This document shows, piece by piece, positions 6,606 to 15,807 of a stretch of DNA of 37,001 bases; positions within the stretch are counted from its first letter, which is position 1; each line of letters opens with the position of its first letter. The notes beneath the pieces are model-generated. The model was not told the origin of the DNA. It did no database searches and was given only the letters and a program-made list of their open reading frames with translations. The position numbers were made by a program, and so were the translations under genes. The stretch is from Schleiferiaceae bacterium (GTDB lineage Bacteria > Bacteroidota > Bacteroidia > Flavobacteriales > Schleiferiaceae), in NCBI GenBank assembly GCA_030829675.1, contig JAURAE010000003.1:1-37001 (forward strand), in the 5' to 3' direction.

Positions 6606-8219
6606 TTAATGTCCTTCCGGTCCCTTGATTCCTGCGTTTACTTCAATGTCGATGTAGTTTTCTTGAGGAGTAATGGGACATGAGTACCCGTCGGTATAGG
6701 CGCAATATGGATTGTAGGCATAGTTGAAATCCAAGACCATGGTGCTTCCCTTGGGCTTGGTGATGTCCATGAATCGCCCCGTACCGTAGGTGCTAATCCC
6801 CGTAGTTTTATCCATGAAAGGAAGGAATAGGTGGTCCTGATATTCTTCCATAGCCATCAACCTTTTGCTTTGGTAGAGGTACAATTCCAAAGTTTGTCCG
6901 CGCACCTCGAAAGTGGCCTTGGCGTAGCGGCGGTATTGTCTACTCACGCCTGAGCTAGTGGCCATGTTGAACCACGGTTCATTTTCGAGCACTTCAATGT
7001 TCGCCTCAACGGCCATCTCCGGATTGTAGCTGAAGAATTCATGTCCTTGGAAAGCGGCGCGTTCTTCTGGAGTTAGAGGACTGGTCGTGGAATCGGTATA
7101 AAAATCGTCCAATTCTTGTTGGTACTTCAATACCTCTATACGCTGTGGTGTGGCCAATGGAACTAATTCTCCTACCACTTCATTCGGAACTTCAAAGCTC
7201 AAGCTGTAGTGGTCTATTTTTAGACCGTCTGTTGTTGCGCGCACAACGCCAACGCCGCGGCATTTGCCCATGTGCGGTGAATCTAGTCGTTCATTGAACC
7301 ATAGTGTGTTTCCCTTTCTGTACCAATGGCGTTCGAAGGCTTCGAAGGTCCAAGCGCTTTCTCTTCGGAAGTAAGGAGCGGCCCATTCTCGAAACACTCC
7401 GGCGGTCCAATATTCACCGCCGTCGGTGCCTTGGAAGATGCTTTCATCATTATAAAAGGCTCCGAAATAAGCAGCAGAATCAGCAGTAGCGGCAGCTAGG
7501 TGCCATTGGTCAATAAATACATTAAGTGTTTTTTCTTCGGGGTGAGCGTTGCGAATTATTTCCGAAATATGATAGCCTAGTCGTCCATTCCCTTTGGAGT
7601 TTAGGTGAAGCATGTCAGAAATAAAAAGTTTGGAATCGACCTCTCCGTTTTTATCGGTGAGCCAAGGCCAGCAATCCATGAAGTGATAGTTGTACGCTTC
7701 TGCTCCTTCATTAAGTAGTCTGTTCACTGCCTTGTATCTCGCTAGATGCTCCCATCGTGATGGCGAAGGTTTTGGTGAAAGAAAAAACACGGGAAGGTCT
7801 GGGTGCGTATTCTGGATCCAATTCATCAGTTTCCAAGTGTCAGAATGAATAGTAAATACTTCTCTTTGGCTGCCGTCTTCCTCTATATGAACTATATCAT
7901 TATCCCCTTCATAAATAACGAGGATATCTGGTTTCGTGTCTGAAATGAGTTGCTCCTTATATCTATAGAGATCATCGAAACACGAGCCTCCGATGCCGGC
8001 GTTGACCACCTCATATTCAGGGAAACTTTCAGCCATGTTGTCCCAGAGTCGAAAGGTGGAACTTCCGGCGAAAACAATCCTTGTTTTTTCGTGAGGCAGC
8101 TTCTCGGATGCCTTTACAATCCGACGTACGTCGCGATCGTAGTTTTGGCCGCACTGTCCAAAAGCGATATTCGAAACTAGAAAGAGAAGGGTGGCGAAAT
8201 GGAGGTGGCTACGACGCAT
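6606..8219 (-). CDS. Secreted three-domain protein: SGNH hydrolase + SnoaL-like + DUF1684
   Basis: The 537-residue protein starts with a Sec signal peptide (to about residue 21). Residues about 45-225 form an SGNH/GDSL esterase: block I GSSTFRLW (S53 likely nucleophile), block II GIGGS, block III GDND (N107), and block V DMLHLNSKG (D202, H205), so the catalytic set looks intact. Residues about 230-345 resemble an NTF2/SnoaL-like fold (IDQWHLAAATADSAAYF, an aromatic-rich pocket). Residues about 360-532 match DUF1684: PLTPEERAAF, FFSYNP, an RRYAKATF strand, a GRFMD motif and the FNYAYNPYCAY signature. Deacylation of a glycan or lipid is plausible, but the role of the fused domains is unknown. 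It is transcribed divergently from the glucan operon and may share its regulation. Confidence 0.8.
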   Translation of the reverse strand: MRRSHLHFATLLFLVSNIAFGQCGQNYDRDVRRIVKASEKLPHEKTRIVFAGSSTFRLWDNMAESFPEYEVVNAGIGGSCFDDLYRYKEQLISDTKPDILVIYEGDNDIVHIEEDGSQREVFTIHSDTWKLMNWIQNTHPDLPVFFLSPKPSPSRWEHLARYKAVNRLLNEGAEAYNYHFMDCWPWLTDKNGEVDSKLFISDMLHLNSKGNGRLGYHISEIIRNAHPEEKTLNVFIDQWHLAAATADSAAYFGAFYNDESIFQGTDGGEYWTAGVFREWAAPYFRRESAWTFEAFERHWYRKGNTLWFNERLDSPHMGKCRGVGVVRATTDGLKIDHYSLSFEVPNEVVGELVPLATPQRIEVLKYQQELDDFYTDSTTSPLTPEERAAFQGHEFFSYNPEMAVEANIEVLENEPWFNMATSSGVSRQYRRYAKATFEVRGQTLELYLYQSKRLMAMEEYQDHLFLPFMDKTTGISTYGTGRFMDITKPKGSTMVLDFNYAYNPYCAYTDGYSCPITPQENYIDIEVNAGIKGPEGH

Positions 8220-8564
8220 GAGAAGTCAGTTTTATAGCCTTGAATGTACTCTATTTTTTTTGATCTAAAAAGAGGCATAATAACCCTTTAACCCCCGAAA
8301 ACGCTATAATGTCCTGCAATTGTCCGGCTGGACTCCGGCAAACGTTTGTTAATATTGTCATGCCGCAATAAAACGAGCTATTAAAGCCCAATGAAATTGC
8401 GGGATACAACTGAAAACCAAAGGATTATAATGGCCTCGGTTTTCTTGGTCTCTTGGCCCCGACAATTGGGAAATCCTCCTCAAAAAGGGTCCCTGAACAA
8501 AACAAATGTATAACTGACACAACTTTGAAATACGTAGGTCCCTAACCCTACGGTTTTTTTACAG
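8220..8564. other. Divergent regulatory region between the SGNH fusion and the glucan operon
   Basis: Contains no gene. It must hold promoters in both directions, but I see no convincing -33/-7 pair. Structure that can be seen: GAAAACC...GGTTTTC arms around an AT-rich centre (about 8411-8443), and a terminator-like hairpin just before the 8565 start, listed separately. No clear operator palindrome of LacI or AraC type could be fixed. Confidence 0.5.
8533..8560 (+). promoter_or_regulatory. Terminator-like hairpin directly before the phosphorylase start
   Basis: CGTAGG (8533-8538) pairs with CCTACG (8547-8552) around an 8-base loop, followed by seven T (8554-8560) and then the ATG at 8565. This is the form of a weak intrinsic terminator or attenuator in the 5' leader. 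Alternatively TTTG at 8524-8527 and TACGGTTT at 8549-8556 could be a degenerate promoter for a leaderless message. No other gene in the window has such a structure this close to its start codon. Confidence 0.4.
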
Positions 8565-11500
8565 ATGACTGAACACGATCATATTTATCTGGGATCCATC
8601 CCTGCACAGCAAAATCAACCGGCCGTAGAAGGTGAGGCGGTAAGCATTAACGGTGAATCGTTCTACAAGATTGCCAACTACGACCAGATGCGTCCATTCT
8701 TCATGAGCGTCGTAAGCTCGTCGAATCATTGGATGTTTATCTCTAGCACGGGCGGATTGACAGCCGGTAGAAAGAACAGTAACTATTCGTTGTTTCCCTA
8801 TTACACGGACGATAAAATCAGTGAGTCTTTTGAGACGACGGGGAGCAAATCCATCTTCATTGTTACCAAAGATGGAAAACGCTGTTTGTGGGAGCCGTTT
8901 TCAAATAGATTGAAGGGCATATACCGAATCTCGCGCAACCTGTACAAGAACTCTTACGGCAATAAGCTCATATTCGAAGAAATCAATCACGATTTAGGCG
9001 TGGGCTACTCGTATGAGTGGAATTCTAGTGATCAGTTCGGCTTTGTAAGAAAATCAGTGCTGAAGAACTTGAACGATAATGAGGTTTCCGTTTCCTTGTT
9101 GGACGGTATTCAGAATATTCTTCCCTACGGCGTTGAAGATGCATTGCAAAATGCGTCGAGCAATTTGGTGGATGCCTACAAAAAATGTGAGCTGGAAACA
9201 GATACAGGATTGGGTATTTTCTCATTGAGCGCCATTATCGTAGACCGTGCAGAGCCTTCCGAGGCGTTGAAGGCAAATACGGTTTGGTCGTACGGGTTGC
9301 CGCAAACCAAGGTGCTCCTTTCTTCTCGTCAGTTGGATGTATTCAGAAATGGACAGCCAGTGGTGCAAGAGGTAGATGTGAAAGCTGAGAAAGGTGCTTT
9401 CTTGGTGCACTCAGAATTGGCCATTGCTGCGAATAGCGAAGCTGCTTGGGCATTGGTGGCTGATGTCCACCAAGGACCTTCAGACGTAGCGGCGACGAAG
9501 GCGCGTTTGCAAGAACGTAATGCATTCTTCGCGGCTGTTCGTGAAGATGTGGAGGCGGGGACGAAGCACTTGATAGAATTAGTTGCGGCATCTGATGGCC
9601 TCCAACTCACAGCAGATAGCATACTCAACAATCGTCACTTCGCGAACACGATGTTCAACATCATGCGCGGGGGGATTTTTGATTTGAATTATACCGTTGA
9701 GAAGCAAGACTTCGTGCCATATATGATGAAGGCCAACGGGGCTGTAGCGAAGAAATTTGAGAAGGAACTTAATGCCCTTCCCGAGGTTTTTGATGTATTC
9801 GAAATTCGTGCCTTGGCTGCGAATGCGGGCGATGCTGATTTTGTTCGATTGTGTACTGAATACCTGCCGTTGAAATTTAGCCGTCGTCACGGCGATCCAT
9901 CGCGTCCATGGAATAAGTTCTCGATCAACACACGCAACGAAGAAGACGGTTCCAAGATTTTGGATTACCAAGGAAACTGGAGAGATATTTTCCAGAATTG
10001 GGAAGCGCTTGCGCATTCTTATCCAGAGTTCATGGAGGGAATGATTCACAAGTTCTTGAACGCATCGACTTTTGACGGATACAACCCTTACCGAGTGACA
10101 AAGGATGGCTTTGATTGGGAAATTATTGAGCCGGATAATCCTTGGTCGTACATCGGGTACTGGGGCGATCACCAAATCATTTACTTGCTGAAATTCTTGG
10201 AGTTTAGCGAAAAGTACTACCCAGAGAAATTGGCTTCTTACTTTGGTCAGGCGAGCTTCGTATATGCTAATGTGCCGTACAAAATCAAGAAGTATGAAGA
10301 CCTCTTGGCTAACCCAAAGGATACCATTGAATTTGATTTGACGGGGCATGAAGCCATTGAGGAAATGCGTGCGAAGATGGGTGTGGACGGTGCGTTGTTG
10401 CAAAACCAGCAGCAGGAGATCCACCACGTAAACTTCATTGAGAAGATCCTAGCTACAGTGTTGGCAAAGCTTTCGAACTTCATTCCAGAAGCGGGGATTT
10501 GGTTGAATACACAACGTCCGGAATGGAACGATGCAAACAATGCACTGGTAGGAAATGGAGTGTCGATGGTGACCTTGTATTACCTGCGTAGATTCTTGGC
10601 ATTCTTCGAGCAATTGGTCGAAGGGAACGAAGATAAGGTGAGCGTTTCAAAGGAATTGGCCACCTTCTATACTGAGGTTAAAACTGCCCTCGAATCTTCT
10701 CGTCAATTGTTGAGCGGATCTATCTCGAATCAAGATCGCAAAGGCGTCTTGGATGCCTTGGGTAGGGCGGCGGAAAAATATAGAACGAGTATTTATGGTG
10801 TAGGGTTTAGTGGCGAATTTGTGGAACTTTCCATCGCCGACGTGAAGTCCTTCTCTCAAACGGCACGTGAGCATTTGGAGCATTCTATCCGTGCAAACAA
10901 GCGTGCCGATGGGTTGTACCATGCCTATAACTTGATGACAGTAGAAGAAGATGGCATTGCAGTGTCTTACCTCTCGGAAATGTTAGAAGGACAAGTGGCT
11001 GTTTTGAGCGCAGGGTATTTGAATACAGCTGAGAGTTTGGCGGTATTGGATGCGTTGAAGGCCAGTGCATTGTTCCGTGAAGATCAGTATAGCTACATTC
11101 TCTACCCGAATAAGGAGCTGCCTCGTTTTGTGGCAAAAAATGTCATTTCTACACCGCGTGCGGAGCAGAGTGATTTGCTTAAAGAATTGGTCGCAGCGGG
11201 CAACCGTCAGGTCGTGACCAAAGATTGCAATGGACGCTATCACTTTAGTGGAACCTTCAACAATGTTGATAGCTTGAAAGCCGCGTTGAAGGAGTTGCCA
11301 GAGCAGTACCAGGCATTGGCACAGCGTGAAACGGAGTTGTTGAGCACCATTTTCGAAGAGGTGTTTAATCATAAATCATTCACCGGCCGTTCAGGGACTT
11401 TCTTTGGTTACGAAGGACTAGGCTCGATCTATTGGCACATGGTGTCGAAGCTTTTGTTGGCGGCTTATGAGAACACACAGCGCGCCTTGGATGAGGATGC

Positions 11501-12017
11501 CGAAGGTGCGTTGGTCGGTCGATTGTTCGACCACTACTTTGAGATCCTTGCCGGTATTGGAGCCCATAAATCACCGAAGCTTTATGGTGCCTTCCCAACA
11601 GATCCGTATTCGCACACCCCAGGAGGGAAAGGTGCGCAGCAGCCTGGGATGACCGGACAGGTGAAAGAAGATATTTTGAGCAGGTTTGGAGAGCTGGGCG
11701 TTCGCGTTTCAGGCGGAGCATTGCACTTCACGCCTCAGATTTTGAAAACATCGGAGTTCCTTTCAGAAGGACAAGTGTTCCACTACCGCGATGTGGCAGG
11801 TACGGAGCAGGAATTAGCATTGGAGGCGGGGTCATTGGCCTTTACCGTTTGCCAAGTCCCTGTGGTGTACAAGCGTGCTTCGCAAAGCAGCATCAAAGTC
11901 ATTCGCCAGGATAGCGTGCAGGATTTCGACGGGCAAGCCTTGGATGTGGCGACCTCGACGGAGATTTTCCAGCGCCGTCAATCGGTATTACGCATTGAGG
12001 TGGAGGTTGTGAAATAA
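8565..12017 (+). CDS. GH149-type beta-1,3-glucan (oligosaccharide) phosphorylase
   Basis: The 1150-residue protein has no signal peptide and should be cytoplasmic. Size and motifs fit the inverting phosphorylases related to GH94 (GH94/GH149/GH161): an N-terminal beta-sandwich rich in aromatic and Gly residues, a large (alpha/alpha)6-barrel region, and a C-terminal beta-rich tail. RPEWNDANNAL holds the WND motif, whose Asp (D656) lines up with the general acid of GH94. GH94 enzymes are typically about 800-900 residues; about 1100 is the size of the GH149 beta-1,3-oligoglucan phosphorylases, which sit beside GH17/GH30/GH16 genes in Gram-negatives. The reaction would be beta-1,3-glucan(n) plus phosphate giving glucan(n-1) plus alpha-glucose 1-phosphate. 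First gene of a six-gene operon. The family number is by recall of size and context; a GH94-like cellodextrin or laminaribiose enzyme is the main alternative. Confidence 0.8.
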   Translation: MTEHDHIYLGSIPAQQNQPAVEGEAVSINGESFYKIANYDQMRPFFMSVVSSSNHWMFISSTGGLTAGRKNSNYSLFPYYTDDKISESFETTGSKSIFIVTKDGKRCLWEPFSNRLKGIYRISRNLYKNSYGNKLIFEEINHDLGVGYSYEWNSSDQFGFVRKSVLKNLNDNEVSVSLLDGIQNILPYGVEDALQNASSNLVDAYKKCELETDTGLGIFSLSAIIVDRAEPSEALKANTVWSYGLPQTKVLLSSRQLDVFRNGQPVVQEVDVKAEKGAFLVHSELAIAANSEAAWALVADVHQGPSDVAATKARLQERNAFFAAVREDVEAGTKHLIELVAASDGLQLTADSILNNRHFANTMFNIMRGGIFDLNYTVEKQDFVPYMMKANGAVAKKFEKELNALPEVFDVFEIRALAANAGDADFVRLCTEYLPLKFSRRHGDPSRPWNKFSINTRNEEDGSKILDYQGNWRDIFQNWEALAHSYPEFMEGMIHKFLNASTFDGYNPYRVTKDGFDWEIIEPDNPWSYIGYWGDHQIIYLLKFLEFSEKYYPEKLASYFGQASFVYANVPYKIKKYEDLLANPKDTIEFDLTGHEAIEEMRAKMGVDGALLQNQQQEIHHVNFIEKILATVLAKLSNFIPEAGIWLNTQRPEWNDANNALVGNGVSMVTLYYLRRFLAFFEQLVEGNEDKVSVSKELATFYTEVKTALESSRQLLSGSISNQDRKGVLDALGRAAEKYRTSIYGVGFSGEFVELSIADVKSFSQTAREHLEHSIRANKRADGLYHAYNLMTVEEDGIAVSYLSEMLEGQVAVLSAGYLNTAESLAVLDALKASALFREDQYSYILYPNKELPRFVAKNVISTPRAEQSDLLKELVAAGNRQVVTKDCNGRYHFSGTFNNVDSLKAALKELPEQYQALAQRETELLSTIFEEVFNHKSFTGRSGTFFGYEGLGSIYWHMVSKLLLAAYENTQRALDEDAEGALVGRLFDHYFEILAGIGAHKSPKLYGAFPTDPYSHTPGGKGAQQPGMTGQVKEDILSRFGELGVRVSGGALHFTPQILKTSEFLSEGQVFHYRDVAGTEQELALEAGSLAFTVCQVPVVYKRASQSSIKVIRQDSVQDFDGQALDVATSTEIFQRRQSVLRIEVEVVK

Positions 12018-12034
12018 TTGGACACTTCGAAAAA

Positions 12035-13297
12035 ATGAAAAAGAGTACATGGAACATAGTCGGAATTGTTTGCGCCTTCGTCGCACTCTTCGGCTGTGCT
12101 CATGAACCGACAAATACGACGCCAATGAAAACCGCGGCAGAAATTTTAGGGAACCCGGAGTATCAGGCCATCTCCTATGGTGGCTACCGTGCGAAATCAC
12201 GTGAGGTACAGCCGACGATCCAGCAGTTGAAGAACGACATGAAGATCATGCATGCCATGGGCATTCGCGTCTTGCGGACTTACAACCTACAATTGGACCA
12301 TGCCCCAAATGTTCTTCGAGCCATTCGGGAGCTGAAGCAGGAAGATCCGACCTTCGAAATGTATGTCATGTTAGGGGCCTGGATTGATTGTCAGGATGCG
12401 TGGACGGACCACCCGAATCATGAGTTTGAGGATCCGACCAACAATGAAAGTGAGATAAGCAAGGCGGTACATTATGCCAACGAATACCCTGATATTGTCA
12501 AGGTCATTGCTGTCGGCAATGAGGCTATGGTGCACTGGGCTTGGAGCTACTTTGTTAAGCCCGGGGTCATCCTGAAATATGTGAATTACCTACAGGAGTT
12601 AAAAACCATGGGCAAACTGAGCCCGGATATTTGGATCACAAGCTCGGATAATTTCGCTTCATGGGGCGGTGGTAGTCCAGATTACCACAATGAGGATCTC
12701 GAAGCGTTGGCCAACGCGGTGGATTATGTTTCAATGCACACCTATCCATTTCACGATACCCATTACAATATTGCGTTCTGGGAGGTTCATGAAAGTACGG
12801 TGGCAGATGCTAGTGATGATGAGCGAGTGGAATTGGCCATGAATCGCGCTGTATTCTATGCGAAGAACCAGTACAACAGTGTGAAGGCCTATCTCGATAG
12901 TGTAGGGGTGGAGAAACCTGTGCACATCGGGGAGACCGGTTGGGCCAGTGTGAGTCGTGGGTTATATGGTCCTAATGGTTCGTTTGCTGCGGATGAAGTG
13001 AAGCAGGCGCTCTACTACAAGAAGATGCGCGCGTGGACAGATTCTGCGGGTATTGCATGCTTCTATTTTGAGGCCTTTGATGAGCCATGGAAGGATCCCA
13101 ATCACGAAGAAGGAAGTGAAAACAACTTTGGCCTGATTACCCTGAATGGGCAGGCGAAGTACGCAATATGGTCTTTAGTGGACCAAGGTATTTTTGAAGG
13201 ACTAATGCGCAACGGCAATACCATCACCAAGTCATTCGGTGGGGATAGTGTGGCGGTAAAAGCAACTGTGTTAGTGCCTAAAACGATGAACGAATAA
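12035..13297 (+). CDS. GH17 beta-1,3-glucanase-like lipoprotein
   Basis: The 420-residue protein has a lipoprotein signal (ALFGC, C21) and a GH17 TIM barrel. VGNEAM gives the acid/base Glu (E163) and HIGETGWAS the nucleophile (E300), both in the family's usual setting. VSMHTYPFH and an aromatic C-terminal segment (FYFEAFDEPWK) also fit. GH17 enzymes cut or transglycosylate beta-1,3-glucan chains with retention. It is membrane-anchored, in the periplasm or on the cell surface. It lies 17 bases after the phosphorylase gene and 2 bases before the next lipoprotein, so it is co-transcribed. Endo-hydrolase and transglycosylase cannot be told apart here. Confidence 0.85.
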   Translation: MKKSTWNIVGIVCAFVALFGCAHEPTNTTPMKTAAEILGNPEYQAISYGGYRAKSREVQPTIQQLKNDMKIMHAMGIRVLRTYNLQLDHAPNVLRAIRELKQEDPTFEMYVMLGAWIDCQDAWTDHPNHEFEDPTNNESEISKAVHYANEYPDIVKVIAVGNEAMVHWAWSYFVKPGVILKYVNYLQELKTMGKLSPDIWITSSDNFASWGGGSPDYHNEDLEALANAVDYVSMHTYPFHDTHYNIAFWEVHESTVADASDDERVELAMNRAVFYAKNQYNSVKAYLDSVGVEKPVHIGETGWASVSRGLYGPNGSFAADEVKQALYYKKMRAWTDSAGIACFYFEAFDEPWKDPNHEEGSENNFGLITLNGQAKYAIWSLVDQGIFEGLMRNGNTITKSFGGDSVAVKATVLVPKTMNE

Positions 13298-13299
13298 AG

Positions 13300-14292
13300 A
13301 TGAAGGGAATGTATTTACGTTTTGGTTTGTGTTTGCTTGCGGCTATTGTATTTACTGCTTGTACTACTGAGGTCGTAGAAGAAACTTCGGCTGAGGTGAG
13401 TGCTCCGATGTACATGAAAGGAGTGTGCTACCACCCAGTTGCCAAGGGTGATACCATCCGTAGTTTCGACCGCATTGATGAAGATCTTGCTTTGATGGTG
13501 GATGCCGGGATGAACACTATTCGCACCTATGCCCCTATTGAAGAGGTAGAGGTGTTGGATAAGATTGCTGAGAAAGGCATGAAAGTCGTCGTGGGTTTCG
13601 GTTACAATCAAAACGGATTTTATGACTTGCTCTCAGGTTCTTACCTCGAGTATGTCGAGCGTTTCAAAGACCATGAAGCGATTTTGATGTGGGAATTGGG
13701 TAATGAGTATAACTACCACCCTGAATGGTTCGAGGGTGATATCATGAATTGGTACATCGCTTTGAAGGAGGCGGTGAGTGCTATCCATGCCTTGGACTCT
13801 GTACATCCCGTTGCGACGGCTCATGGCGAGTTACCGGATTCTTTGGCCTTTCACATGGGCGCGGAAGTGGATATGTGGGGCTTGAATGTGTACCGTTGGG
13901 ACCAACCGGCCACGATTATCGACGAATGGAACGCGGTAAGCAATAAGCCGTTCTATTTCTCAGAGGTTGGAGCAGATAGCTACATGCGCATTGCCGATGC
14001 AGGATTTGCACAAGGGCCAAACGAGGACGCCCAAGCGGTGGCCTTGGATACGATCATCGATCAAATTTTGGCAAGACAATCTGAAAACCAAGGTTTGCTA
14101 TTGTTCTCGTTCACTGACGGATGGTGGAAAGCGGGCAATCCGGATAAACAAGATATTGGTGGTTGGGCGCCAAAAAGCAGTGGTGTGCCGTACGATGGCG
14201 CTCCGAATGAGGAATATTGGGGAATTGTAGATATCGACCGTCAACCTAAAAAAGGTTGGGAAGTAGTAATCGAACATTTCACCAAAAACTAA
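13300..14292 (+). CDS. Clan GH-A glycosidase lipoprotein, family uncertain
   Basis: The 330-residue protein starts with a lipoprotein signal (VFTAC, C21) and is a compact single-domain TIM barrel. ILMWELGNEYN provides the acid/base Glu (E136) at the end of strand 4 and YFSEVGADS the nucleophile (E222) at the end of strand 7, the clan GH-A signature. Strand 1 begins YMKGVCYHP and a NTIRTY turn follows, features shared by the GH2 catalytic domain, GH5, GH17 and GH158. It lacks the beta-sandwich domains of GH2 proper, so I do not fix a family. Position between GH17 and GH30 genes (2- and 6-base gaps) points to beta-glucan cleavage outside the inner membrane. Confidence 0.7.
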   Translation: MKGMYLRFGLCLLAAIVFTACTTEVVEETSAEVSAPMYMKGVCYHPVAKGDTIRSFDRIDEDLALMVDAGMNTIRTYAPIEEVEVLDKIAEKGMKVVVGFGYNQNGFYDLLSGSYLEYVERFKDHEAILMWELGNEYNYHPEWFEGDIMNWYIALKEAVSAIHALDSVHPVATAHGELPDSLAFHMGAEVDMWGLNVYRWDQPATIIDEWNAVSNKPFYFSEVGADSYMRIADAGFAQGPNEDAQAVALDTIIDQILARQSENQGLLLFSFTDGWWKAGNPDKQDIGGWAPKSSGVPYDGAPNEEYWGIVDIDRQPKKGWEVVIEHFTKN

Positions 14293-14298
14293 AAACCG

Positions 14299-15807
14299 AT
14301 GAACCTAGCTACAAAAACATCACTTTTCGGTCTAGCGCTGGCTTTATTGAGCTGCGGTGATGGTAGCGAACCAAATACTACCATGCAAGTATTCGAAACG
14401 TCTAGAGGGGGAAATGCGTTAACTGAGGTACAAGACTTTGAATCCACAGAAAATCCCATTCTCATTCGTGTGAATGTGGAAGAAGCAAAGCAAACAATCA
14501 CTGGTTTTGGCGGCGCTTTTACTGAGGCTTCGGCTTACTTATTGAATCAATTGGGCGAAGAAAATCGCAATAAAATACTGCAAGCCTATTTTTCGGATGA
14601 TGGGGCCAAGTATTCTTTGATGCGTACCCACATGAATTCATGTGACTTTTCCCTCTCAAATTACAGTTACACTCCGGTGGAAGGTGATGTCGATTTGGAG
14701 CACTTTACTATTGAGGAGGATCTTGATGATTTGATTCCTATGATCAAAGGCGCACAATCAATCTCAACGGAAGGTTTTAAGTTATTTGCATCTCCTTGGA
14801 CGGCAGCTCCATGGATGAAAGACAACAATCATTGGGTAGGCGGCAAGTTGCTTCCTCAATACTATCCAACATGGGCCAAATTCTTCTCAAAATATGTCGA
14901 TGCATATGAAACCGAGGGCATTCCTATTTGGGGTTTTACCGTTGAAAATGAGCCTCATGGAAACGGGAATAATTGGGAGAGCATGCACTACAGTCCGCAG
15001 GAAATGGTGGACTTTGTCAAGAATCACCTAGGGCCAACTCTTGAAGCGGATGGGAAAGGTGATAAAGTTATTTTAGGCTACGATCAGAACCGCGAAGGCA
15101 TTGAAGAGTGGGCAGACGAAATGTATGCCAATGAGGAAAATGCCAAGTATTTTGATGGGATGGCGGTGCACTGGTACGAGAGTACGGTGAGCTATTTCCC
15201 GGAGATGTTGGAATATGCCCATGCTAAGGCCCCTGAGAAATACCTGATCGAAACCGAAGGTTGTATTGATGCGGAGGTGCCCGTGTGGCAAGACGACGAG
15301 TGGTATTGGAGGAAAGAAGCTACGGACTGGGGGTATACTTGGCGTGAAGAGGATAAGAAATACTTGCACCCTAAATACGCTCCTGCGCACCGCTATGCCA
15401 GGGATATTATTGGTTGTTTGAACCACTGGGTAGACGGTTGGGTGGATTGGAATATGGTCCTAGATCGACAAGGTGGGCCCAATTGGTTTAAGAATTGGTG
15501 TATCGCCCCGGTAATTGTAGATCCCGAAACTGATGAGGTGTATTTTACTCCTTTATATTACATAATGGCGCACTTCTCCAAGTTCATGAGGCCAGGAGCA
15601 GTAGTGCTGTCCTCTGAGGTTGCCGGAGGTGAAATCATGGCTGCTGCCGTCAGAAATCCAGATGGAACTTACGCCATTACGGTATTTAACGAATACGAAG
15701 AAAAGAAAGGTTATACGCTTGATATTGATGGTCAATCGTATAATCTACATATACCACCCCAAGCCTTGCAAACGATCTTGATAGATCCAAAACAAAACAA
15801 CTTATGA
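14299..15807 (+). CDS. GH30 lipoprotein, probable beta-1,6-glucanase/glucosidase
   Basis: The 502-residue lipoprotein (LALLSC, C19) shows the GH30 pattern. ITGFGGAFTEASAYLL near residue 68 is the hallmark start of the barrel, ASPWTAAPWMK follows, the acid/base lies in WGFTVENEP (E218), and the nucleophile in LIETEGC (E320). A C-terminal beta-sandwich (about 410-500) with AVRNPDGTYAITVFNEY fits the GH30 side domain. In laminarin loci, GH30 subfamilies 1 and 3 remove beta-1,6-linked glucose or cut beta-1,6-glucan. The glucocerebrosidase-like sequence and neighbours suggest debranching here, but linkage is inferred. The stop overlaps the symporter start by 4 bp (ATGA), indicating translational coupling. 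Confidence 0.85.
   Translation: MNLATKTSLFGLALALLSCGDGSEPNTTMQVFETSRGGNALTEVQDFESTENPILIRVNVEEAKQTITGFGGAFTEASAYLLNQLGEENRNKILQAYFSDDGAKYSLMRTHMNSCDFSLSNYSYTPVEGDVDLEHFTIEEDLDDLIPMIKGAQSISTEGFKLFASPWTAAPWMKDNNHWVGGKLLPQYYPTWAKFFSKYVDAYETEGIPIWGFTVENEPHGNGNNWESMHYSPQEMVDFVKNHLGPTLEADGKGDKVILGYDQNREGIEEWADEMYANEENAKYFDGMAVHWYESTVSYFPEMLEYAHAKAPEKYLIETEGCIDAEVPVWQDDEWYWRKEATDWGYTWREEDKKYLHPKYAPAHRYARDIIGCLNHWVDGWVDWNMVLDRQGGPNWFKNWCIAPVIVDPETDEVYFTPLYYIMAHFSKFMRPGAVVLSSEVAGGEIMAAAVRNPDGTYAITVFNEYEEKKGYTLDIDGQSYNLHIPPQALQTILIDPKQNNL

Noticed and set aside
8320..8357. TTG plus TAATATTG as a promoter for the glucan operon
   Set aside because: Spacing of about 27 bases between the boxes is too long for the Bacteroidota consensus, and it is over 200 bases from the start codon.
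9579..10427. A 282-codon minus-strand frame inside the phosphorylase gene
   Set aside because: It is the antisense shadow of a well supported 1150-residue gene and contains no recognisable domain.
8565..12017. Calling the phosphorylase cellobiose phosphorylase (GH94)
   Set aside because: It is about 250 residues longer than typical GH94 and sits with GH17, GH30 and GH16 genes, which favours a GH149 beta-1,3-glucan enzyme. An HMM search would decide.
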